From Xanthobacteraceae bacterium (lineage in GTDB: Bacteria; Pseudomonadota; Alphaproteobacteria; Rhizobiales; Xanthobacteraceae), in contig JASHRY010000246.1 of assembly GCA_030037105.1 (NCBI GenBank), forward strand, positions 1 to 5,310: DNA of 5,310 bases. Direction: 5' to 3'. Every line of letters starts with the position of its first letter. Position 1 is the first letter of the stretch. Positions 1-4,684 of this stretch are shown piece after piece. Below the pieces are notes generated by a model that saw only the letters and a list, made by a program, of their open reading frames with translations, did not search any database and was not told the origin of the DNA. A program made the position numbers and the translations under genes.

Positions 1-165
1 AAGGCCCTGACGGCGGACAACAAGCTCCGCCCCGAGCTCGTGTTCGAGCTCCCGAATCTGCATGGAAAGCGCCGGCTGACTCACCGCGCATTCTTCAGCG
101 GCCCGACAGAAATTTCCATGTCTGGCCAACGCATCAAGGTACCGAAGCTGCCGAAGAGTCAGCAT
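1..165 (-). CDS. LysR-family transcriptional regulator, OxyR-like (5' part only)
   Basis: Reading the minus strand from the ATG at 165-163 gives 55 uninterrupted codons to the window edge; the rest of the gene (LysR proteins are usually about 300 residues) lies outside. The protein begins MLTLRQLRYLDALARHGNF and continues with RAAEECAVSQPALSMQIREL. This is the winged helix-turn-helix of the LysR family: the A-A-x-x-C-x-V-S-Q-P-A-L-S core at about residues 21-34 is the recognition region, followed by the start of the linker helix. The wording resembles alphaproteobacterial OxyR/peroxide-responsive regulators, but the redox cysteines that would prove this lie in the missing C-terminal part. The start is supported by family alignment and by a promoter 26-54 bases upstream. 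It is divergent from the redox genes at 633 onwards, a common arrangement for a LysR protein and its target, but the gap is long (467 bp), so the link is only a possibility. Confidence 0.9.
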   Translation of the reverse strand, partial: MLTLRQLRYLDALARHGNFCRAAEECAVSQPALSMQIRELEHELGAELVVRRQGL

Positions 166-190
166 GGTGTTCGCCCAGCAAATGCGAGCT

Positions 191-219
191 AGTATAATTC
201 CAATGCGTTCGGATATCAA
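191..219 (-). promoter_or_regulatory. Sigma-70-type promoter for the LysR gene
   Basis: On the minus strand the sequence reads TTGATA (219-214), a 17-base spacer (213-197), then TATACT (196-191). Each hexamer matches the sigma-70 consensus at five of six positions and the spacer is ideal. Transcription would start near position 183-184, giving a leader of only about 18 nt before the ATG at 165. The upstream hexamer overlaps CGGATATC (210-217), whose CGGATA half also occurs in the inverted repeat at 496-514, so a shared regulator is conceivable. Promoter activity is inferred from sequence only. Confidence 0.6.
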
Positions 220-252
220 AGTTTCTCAATCTTGAAACCGTGCGCCTCGCGT

Positions 253-275
253 GATCGATCGTCTTCTCATCGATC
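253..275. repeat. Inverted repeat GATCGAT-N9-ATCGATC
   Basis: Perfect 7-bp arms (253-259 and 269-275) flank a 9-base centre. In RNA this would form a modest hairpin with no T-tract, so it does not look like an intrinsic terminator. It lies upstream of the LysR promoter (beyond its -35 side) and could be a protein-binding site. Because GATCGATC itself is palindromic, chance is a reasonable alternative. Confidence 0.35.
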
Positions 276-495
276 CGCTACGCTGGTATTCCACCGAAGT
301 CGGCAATATGTGCTTGATCTAACCGTGAAACGTGTCGCTCTTGCGACTGAGGGATGCCAATTACTGCACTGCGCAAACTGCCAAACGATGATCGCCGCGA
401 GGACGGCTCTCGCTGCCGGATTTGCACTGTCATGAATCGAATAGATGGCTGTACGCAGAAGGACATAGGAGCAATTTTGATGAAAGCTTGAGGTG

Positions 496-514
496 CGGAT
501 AACGCGCCTATCCG
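496..514. promoter_or_regulatory. Candidate operator, CGGATA-N7-TATCCG
   Basis: A perfect 6-bp dyad (496-501 and 509-514) with a 7-base spacer lies about 119 bases before the cupredoxin start. If the -10-like box at 544-549 is real, the dyad would sit at roughly -60 to -42 relative to transcription start, the usual place for an activator. It does not fit the LysR T-N11-A rule around its centre (the centred positions are A and T instead), so a regulator other than the neighbouring LysR protein may bind it. The CGGATA half-site recurs at 210-215. Confidence 0.4.
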
Positions 515-543
515 ATTATTCTCATTAGATTCGCGACTGCCTT

Positions 544-549
544 TATAAG
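544..549 (+). promoter_or_regulatory. Possible -10 box (TATAAG) for the cupredoxin operon
   Basis: TATAAG lies in a short AT-rich segment (TTTATAAGAATT) about 84 bases upstream of the GTG start at 633. No matching -35 hexamer is present at 16-18 bases, so any promoter here would probably depend on an activator or an alternative sigma factor. I call it only as the best available candidate. Confidence 0.25.
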
Positions 550-620
550 AATTCCTGATTTCTCACGACGACCGATTTCTCCGAGACTGAATTATCAGCC
601 TCCCAGCTCATCCTTACAAA

Positions 621-627
621 AGGGGGG
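621..627 (+). promoter_or_regulatory. Ribosome binding site fixing the GTG start at 633
   Basis: AGGGGGG sits five bases before GTG 633-635. It is the strongest purine-rich match in the area, and the GTG opens directly into a signal peptide, which together decide the non-ATG start. Confidence 0.65.
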
Positions 628-632
628 AACCA

Positions 633-1361
633 GTGAGGAAACAGGTGCGCTCCATCGCAGCCGTAGTCGCGTTGACCTTTGGAGCAGTGATGGGTGTCGT
701 CCCCGCATTCGCTTATGAAGCGGTCACGGTCTCGGGCGGCGGCACGATCGAGGGTAAGATCATCTATAACGGTGATGTTCCGACCCGGAAGATCATTCCC
801 AACAAAGATGTCGATGTCTGCGGCGGCATTCGCGACGAGCCGTTGATTCAGGTCGGACCCGATCACGCCGTTCAGAACGTAGTAGTCTACTTGGCCGACG
901 TGACAAAAGGAAAAGCTTGGCCGGCGGGAAGCGACAAACCGGCCGAGCTCACCAACATCAAATGTCGTTTCCAGCCCGACGTGCAGGCGATCCGCGCGGG
1001 CCGGCTCGTGGTCATCAACAGCGACCCGGTCTTGCACAACACCCACGGTTACTACGGTAAACGCACGGCGTTCAACATGGCGTTGCCGAATCAGGGGCAG
1101 CGCATTCCTACGGATTTGACCCGCCCCGGTACCGTCCGCGTCGATTGCGACGCGCACGGGTGGATGCTCGGCTGGATTTACGTGATGGATAATCCCTACT
1201 ACGCGCTCACCGGCGCCGACGGTAAATTCAGCATCGGCGACGTACCGCCCGGGACATACAACCTGGTGGCGCTCCAGTCCTTGACCGGACCAAACCAGCA
1301 AACCGTGACGGTCGCCAGCGGAAAGTCGACGAACCTGACGATCGAATTGAAGAAGCAATAA
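633..1361 (+). CDS. Exported cupredoxin-like copper protein with C-terminal carboxypeptidase-regulatory-like domain
   Basis: The 242-residue product has a Sec signal peptide (residues 1-27: basic start, hydrophobic core, cleavage likely after A-F-A), so it acts in the periplasm. Residues about 35-185 resemble a cupredoxin fold. The segment NSDPVLHNTHGYYG (129-142) supplies a histidine (H135, or H138), and VDCDAHGWM (170-178) gives C172-x2-H175-x2-M178, the type-1 copper ligand spacing seen in amicyanin and plastocyanin-like proteins. Two further cysteines, C63 and C111, could form a disulfide or bind metal. Residues about 191-238 (DGKFSIGDVPPGTYNLVAL, then a beta-rich tail) match the carboxypeptidase-regulatory-like/transthyretin-type beta module. 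The likely role is electron transfer or copper handling. It starts a run of exported redox genes leading to a cbb3 oxidase. Copper binding is inferred from the motif; such proteins are often annotated only as methylamine utilization or hypothetical proteins. Confidence 0.8.
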   Translation: MRKQVRSIAAVVALTFGAVMGVVPAFAYEAVTVSGGGTIEGKIIYNGDVPTRKIIPNKDVDVCGGIRDEPLIQVGPDHAVQNVVVYLADVTKGKAWPAGSDKPAELTNIKCRFQPDVQAIRAGRLVVINSDPVLHNTHGYYGKRTAFNMALPNQGQRIPTDLTRPGTVRVDCDAHGWMLGWIYVMDNPYYALTGADGKFSIGDVPPGTYNLVALQSLTGPNQQTVTVASGKSTNLTIELKKQ

Positions 1362-1383
1362 GGAATGGGCGCATGCCCGTTCC
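1362..1383 (+). terminator. Intergenic hairpin after the cupredoxin gene
   Basis: Starting at the base after the TAA stop, GGAATGGGC (1362-1370) pairs with GCCCGTTCC (1375-1383) around a GCAT loop: nine base pairs, one of them T-G. No T-run follows (CCACAG), so full intrinsic termination is doubtful. It could be a partial terminator or protect the 3' end of the upstream message, making the copper protein more abundant than the downstream products. Confidence 0.4.
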
Positions 1384-1453
1384 CCACAGACTGCGAGGTC
1401 AAATCGTCTAAGTAATCCCTGTCAAAGGACGCTTCATCAAGAGGAGAAGCCCC

Positions 1454-2590
1454 ATGTCCGAACTTGAACGTGAACGACGTGAGATTGCGTCGGTGCTTCA
1501 GCGGCCCGGGGTGAGTCCCGACCCCAAACTGCGGATCACGCGGCGCACATTCGTCCACCGGTCATGCTTGGCCGGCGCAGCGACGGTCGGGCAGACTTTC
1601 GGATGGTGGCCGCTGATCAATACCGTCGACATGGCCTACGCGGCGGAGCCGCCTTTCAAGTTCGCCTGGATTTCCGATACTCACCTCTACCCGGAATCCG
1701 TCAACACGCGTTTCGTCGAGAAGGTGAAGCGCGCCGCCAAGGAAGTGCAGGCCATGGATCCGCCGGCCGACTTCCTGATCTTCGGCGGCGATTTGGCCCA
1801 GCTCGGCAGAGCCAACGAGCTTGCGCTCGGGATTCAGCTCCTGTCGGTCATCAAGACAAAGAAGGTATTCATCCCGGGCGAGCACGATTGGTATTACGAC
1901 CTGGGCGCGGAATGGCGCAGGCACTTCGACAAGCCCAGTTGGAGCATGGACCACAAGGGGGTGCGGTTCATCGGGCTCGACACCGTCAGCCACGCGCCCG
2001 ATTATTGGTCGGCGAGGAAGATGAGCCCCGAGGAGCGCATGGATCACATGGCGGACCTCGACGGAAACGTCGCTGGTCCGTGGGCCGGCGTTGGCCGCGA
2101 GGGGCTCGACTGGCTGTCGAAGACGCTCAGCGACTGGGACAAGTCGAGGCCGGTCGTCATCTTCACTCATAATCCGCTTTACGAGTACTACCCGCCGTGG
2201 AACTTCTGGGTCCGCGACTGGCGCGACGTCAACGAAATCCTCAAGCCCTACAAGAACGTCACCAACCTCCACGGTCACGTTCATCAAGTGCTCTACAACG
2301 AGATCGGGTCCATGCGCTCGATCGGCATGCTGGCGACCTCTTGGCCGTGGCCTTACGCCCCGGAGGGCGTGCCCAAGCTGACCGTGCCGATGATCCGGGT
2401 CGATCCCGGCGACTTCTACGACGGCGTCGGCTACGACATTCATACTTTCAAAGATGGAAGAGATGACAACGAGTACGTCATGTGGGGCCGCAAGCAGGTG
2501 TTTGCCACGGATATATCGGGGCCGGACTCTTCGCTGAGTTATCACGAGGTCTTGCGGCCACGAATCGCCGACAAGATGTGGCCATACTGA
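1454..2590 (+). CDS. Tat-exported calcineurin-like metallophosphoesterase
   Basis: The 378-residue protein starts at an ATG with GAGGAG seven bases upstream. Residues 28-34 read I-T-R-R-T-F-V, a twin-arginine signal (R30, R31), followed by a hydrophobic stretch and a likely cleavage site at AYA (61-63). It is therefore exported folded, probably with its metals loaded in the cytoplasm. The catalytic domain shows the ordered phosphoesterase motifs: SDTH (D75, H77), GGD (111-113), GEHD (142-145), THN (H239) and GHVH (274-277). Together these would hold a dinuclear metal centre that hydrolyses phosphate mono- or diesters. The third motif is normally GNHD; here glutamate replaces the metal-ligand asparagine. 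The region after about 285 has no motif I recognise. The substrate is unknown. The gene lies 92 bp after the cupredoxin gene and only 12 bp before the cytochrome gene, so it very probably shares the latter's transcript. Confidence 0.88.
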   Translation: MSELERERREIASVLQRPGVSPDPKLRITRRTFVHRSCLAGAATVGQTFGWWPLINTVDMAYAAEPPFKFAWISDTHLYPESVNTRFVEKVKRAAKEVQAMDPPADFLIFGGDLAQLGRANELALGIQLLSVIKTKKVFIPGEHDWYYDLGAEWRRHFDKPSWSMDHKGVRFIGLDTVSHAPDYWSARKMSPEERMDHMADLDGNVAGPWAGVGREGLDWLSKTLSDWDKSRPVVIFTHNPLYEYYPPWNFWVRDWRDVNEILKPYKNVTNLHGHVHQVLYNEIGSMRSIGMLATSWPWPYAPEGVPKLTVPMIRVDPGDFYDGVGYDIHTFKDGRDDNEYVMWGRKQVFATDISGPDSSLSYHEVLRPRIADKMWPY

Positions 2591-2602
2591 GGGAGATGGG
2601 CC

Positions 2603-3064
2603 ATGACTAGCAGAAAGACATTCCTCATCGCGGGTGGCGTTTCGGTGGCCGCAGCGCTCCTGGCTACTGCGGTTCTCGTCGGCCCGGCCAAGGCGAACAA
2701 GACGCCGGTGACGCCGCAGCAATTGGCGGCCTACCAGCAGGTGTTCATGGACGAGGTCCGGAAGGGTGACCTGTTGTTCCACGGCGATGAGGACACAGCG
2801 AAAAAGATGGGGGTCAAACTCTCGTCCACGGGAATGGCCTGCGCAATGTGCCATCCCTTTGCCGCCGACACCCATCCCATGGCGTTCCCGAAGTTCCAGG
2901 TGAGCATGAATCAATTCGCGACGCTGCGCGACATGATCAACTGGTGCATCGAGAAACCGAACCAGGGTGAGAAGATAGATCCCGAATCCGAGGCGATGAA
3001 GGCCCTGGAGGCTTACATCTACTGGTCCAACACCGGCTCGGTGCTGGTCCCCGGCAAGTACTAG
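2603..3064 (+). CDS. Periplasmic monohaem c-type cytochrome, SoxA/TsdA-like haem domain
   Basis: The 153-residue product has a Sec signal peptide (1-31, cleavage probably after AKA). A single haem-c attachment site, C80-A-M-C83-H84, lies in the mature part, with H84 as proximal haem ligand. After it come FPKF (95-98), LRDMINWCIEKP (108-119), and SEAMKALEAYIYWSNTG (129-145). The order FP, L-x-x-x-I-N-x-C, E-A-M-x-A-L-x-A-Y-I, S-x-T-G recalls the haem domain of SoxA and related thiosulfate-active cytochromes. SoxA is longer (about 260 residues or more), so this is at most a one-domain relative. The distal ligand is uncertain: candidates are H91, M93, M102, M111 or C115. Its likely job is electron transfer in the periplasm, plausibly to the cbb3 oxidase encoded next. 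It starts 12 bp after the phosphoesterase stop with GGGAG seven bases before the ATG. Confidence 0.87.
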   Translation: MTSRKTFLIAGGVSVAAALLATAVLVGPAKANKTPVTPQQLAAYQQVFMDEVRKGDLLFHGDEDTAKKMGVKLSSTGMACAMCHPFAADTHPMAFPKFQVSMNQFATLRDMINWCIEKPNQGEKIDPESEAMKALEAYIYWSNTGSVLVPGKY

Positions 3065-3078
3065 TTCGTTCGACAGGT

Positions 3079-3100
3079 GGGCGGGCCCTGCGGCCCGCCC
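3079..3100 (+). terminator. GC-rich terminator-like hairpin after the cytochrome gene
   Basis: GGGCGGGCC (3079-3087) and GGCCCGCCC (3092-3100) form a perfect 9-bp stem with a CTGC loop, starting 15 bases after the TAG stop. It is followed by CTTGG, only a poor T-tract. The strong stem suggests at least partial termination, separating the three-gene block from ccoNO. Read-through remains likely enough that one long transcript cannot be excluded. Confidence 0.6.
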
Positions 3101-3156
3101 CTTGGTGGGCTGAAGAGTTGGCAAGGCCGGCGTTGGGGGTGATCGTCGGCGCATTC

Positions 3157-3201
3157 GCGACCTCGTCGTTTTCTAGGCGGCCGTTTGCTGCGCGAGGTCG
3201 C
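3157..3201. promoter_or_regulatory. Perfect 9-bp inverted repeat upstream of ccoN
   Basis: GCGACCTCG (3157-3165) is repeated in inverse as CGAGGTCGC (3193-3201) with 27 bases between, ending 22 bases before the ccoN ATG. It may be a two-half-site operator or a leader RNA stem that affects access to the ccoN ribosome binding site. No FNR/Anr-type TTGAT-N4-ATCAA box, common before cbb3 operons, is visible in this gap, and no convincing sigma-70 promoter either. Confidence 0.4.
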
Positions 3202-3212
3202 ATTAACGACAC

Positions 3213-3221
3213 GGGCGGGGG
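3213..3221 (+). promoter_or_regulatory. Ribosome binding site supporting the ccoN ATG at 3224
   Basis: GGGCGGGGG ends two bases before ATG 3224; its GGGCGG part gives a spacing of five. An alternative in-frame TTG at 3185 with AGGCGG (3175-3180) four bases upstream would add 13 residues. The ATG is preferred because the extra residues show no family resemblance and would overlap the inverted repeat at 3157-3201. Confidence 0.5.
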
Positions 3222-3223
3222 TC

Positions 3224-4684
3224 ATGACGGAAACGTTGCAGTTGCGCGGGCGGTTCGCCGGTGTCGACCTCGATGAACTGGTCGACGCGCGCGTGGTGCG
3301 AACTTGGCTCTATTGGGGCATGTTCTGGCTGATGATTACGCCGACGATCGGCGTGACCATTTCAGGGCTCTTCAATTTTCCGGACTATCTCGGCACCTCG
3401 CAGTTGGGGCTGACCTTCGGCCGGTTGCGGCCTCTCCACGTCAACGGCGTGATCATGGGGGCCTTTTCGGCGTTGTTTATCGGCGAGTGCTATTATCTGG
3501 TGCCGCGGCTCTGTGGCGTTCGCGTGCCCTGGCCGCAATTGGGCGTGCCGCTGGCCTGGGTTTGGAATCTGAGCCTCATGGCCGGCCTCATCGGAATAGC
3601 GGCATTGGGCGACAATCACGGCCTCGAGGCTGGCGAGCTGCCGCTCTATTCCGAAATTCCGATCTTCATCGTTTGCGCGACGGCGACTGCTCAGTTTCTG
3701 GTTACCATCGGGCGGCGTCTGGAGCCGCCGCTCTATGTTGCGCTCTGGTATCTCATCGGCGCTTTCGTATGGACCACGTTAAATCTCATTTTAGGAAGCT
3801 TTATCCTTCCTTACACGATTAACGGCATCAACAGCGCCGGCTTCCACGGACTTTATATTCATTACATCGTCGGCCTGTGGCTCACGCCTGCAGGCTACGT
3901 GATCATCTATTATTACCTCCCTCTCACCGTGCGCAATCCGCTTTACGCGCACAAGCTTTCGCTGGTCGGCTTCTGGTCGCTGGCGCTGTTCTATCCGTTC
4001 GTCGGCATTCACCACTATCTTTACAGTCCGATTGCCGACTGGGCCGAGACGATCGCGATCGTCACCTCCATGCTGCTGATCATCCCGGTGTGGACCGTGC
4101 TGGTGAACTTCTTCGGCACGGTGAAGGGCAAATGGGTGGGTTTCGGTCGAAATCTGCCGGGGAAGTTCCTGATCATGGGCGCGCTGATGTATCTCGCCGG
4201 CTGTTTCCAGGGCTCGACCGAGGCCCTGCGCGTCATCCAGCAGCCCACCCACTTCTCCGATTTCGTCATCTCGCACTCGCATCTCACCGTCTTCGGCACC
4301 TTCGTGGTTTGGGCGATGGGCGGCCTGGTCTATACCTGGCCGCGCTTGTGCGGGCGCGAGCTGTGGTCGTGGACGATGGGCAACCTGTCATTTTGGCTGA
4401 TCACGGCCGGCATCACCACCATGGGCCTGGTGCTGACCTTCGCCGGTCTGCAGCAGGGCTTTCAATGGATGAACGGCGACGAATGGGTCTACAGCATCAT
4501 CCACATGCGTCCCTATTGGTTCGTGCGCACGTTATCGGGCGTGAGCATGGACGTCGGCATGGGTCTGCTTGTTTTCAACATGATGATGACCGCGCTCACC
4601 AGCGGGACCGAAGCGCATGAACCGATCCCGAGAGGACCGCGTGGAGCGATGAGCCCCATTCCAGCAGGAGGGCCCGCCGAATGA
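3224..4684 (+). CDS. ccoN: cbb3-type cytochrome c oxidase subunit I (CcoN)
   Basis: From the ATG at 3224 the protein is 486 residues with about 12 hydrophobic segments, as expected for the haem-copper oxidase catalytic subunit. It reduces oxygen to water at a haem b3-CuB site in the cytoplasmic membrane and conserves energy by proton pumping. Expected ligands are all visible (numbers from this ATG): H72 in RPLHVNG for low-spin haem b; H213 in YIHYIVG and H263-H264 in GIHH for CuB; H351 and H353 in SHSH for haem b3 and haem b. Y257, six residues before the H-H pair, aligns with the tyrosine cross-linked to a CuB histidine in cbb3 enzymes. The sequence is divergent: the usual FEGP before the last histidine motif reads FQGS (328-331), and the usual GHVH is SHSH. 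It lacks the His-x3-Glu expected of nitric oxide reductase NorB. The stop overlaps the ccoO start by ATGA, so the two are translationally coupled. Confidence 0.93.
   Translation: MTETLQLRGRFAGVDLDELVDARVVRTWLYWGMFWLMITPTIGVTISGLFNFPDYLGTSQLGLTFGRLRPLHVNGVIMGAFSALFIGECYYLVPRLCGVRVPWPQLGVPLAWVWNLSLMAGLIGIAALGDNHGLEAGELPLYSEIPIFIVCATATAQFLVTIGRRLEPPLYVALWYLIGAFVWTTLNLILGSFILPYTINGINSAGFHGLYIHYIVGLWLTPAGYVIIYYYLPLTVRNPLYAHKLSLVGFWSLALFYPFVGIHHYLYSPIADWAETIAIVTSMLLIIPVWTVLVNFFGTVKGKWVGFGRNLPGKFLIMGALMYLAGCFQGSTEALRVIQQPTHFSDFVISHSHLTVFGTFVVWAMGGLVYTWPRLCGRELWSWTMGNLSFWLITAGITTMGLVLTFAGLQQGFQWMNGDEWVYSIIHMRPYWFVRTLSGVSMDVGMGLLVFNMMMTALTSGTEAHEPIPRGPRGAMSPIPAGGPAE

Larger units (their letters stand above)
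166..632. other. Long divergent intergenic region, no convincing gene
   Basis: This 467-bp stretch separates the LysR gene from the cupredoxin gene. It is visibly less GC-rich than the flanking genes. Short open frames exist (plus 232-435, minus 278-466), but their translations have no recognisable domain, composition typical of a protein, or good ribosome binding site, so I do not call them genes. It contains the LysR promoter (191-219), inverted repeats at 253-275 and 496-514, a small hairpin GTCGC-TCTT-GCGAC (334-347), and a possible -10 box at 544-549. A decayed gene or an unrecognised small RNA cannot be excluded. Confidence 0.6.

Noticed and set aside
232..435. Short plus-strand frame (TTG start) in the divergent region
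   Set aside because: No ribosome binding site, no domain and unusual composition. Its end (from ATG 388) looks faintly like a signal-peptide start, but it stops after about 15 codons.
543..1358. 271-codon minus-strand open frame opposite the cupredoxin gene
   Set aside because: Antisense to a gene with a signal peptide and a full copper-ligand pattern; no recognisable domain of its own.
2603..3064. Complete SoxA gene
   Set aside because: Too short, with one haem only, and no soxX, soxYZ or soxB in the window; only the domain resemblance is kept.
1562..3154. 530-codon open frame on the minus strand
   Set aside because: It lies antisense to the phosphoesterase and cytochrome genes, which have clear motifs and ribosome binding sites. 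Its translation is rich in Arg, His, Val and Asp without any domain, typical of antisense frames in GC-rich DNA.
3065..3223. FNR/FixK-type box before ccoN
   Set aside because: No TTGAT-N4-ATCAA or near match was found; GGTGATCGTC at 3138-3147 has only part of one half-site.
3224..4684. Nitric oxide reductase NorB instead of CcoN
   Set aside because: NorB would carry glutamates near the metal site (His-x3-Glu on the sixth helix). Here that position is H-Y-I-V-G, the cross-link tyrosine is present, and a classical CcoO follows.
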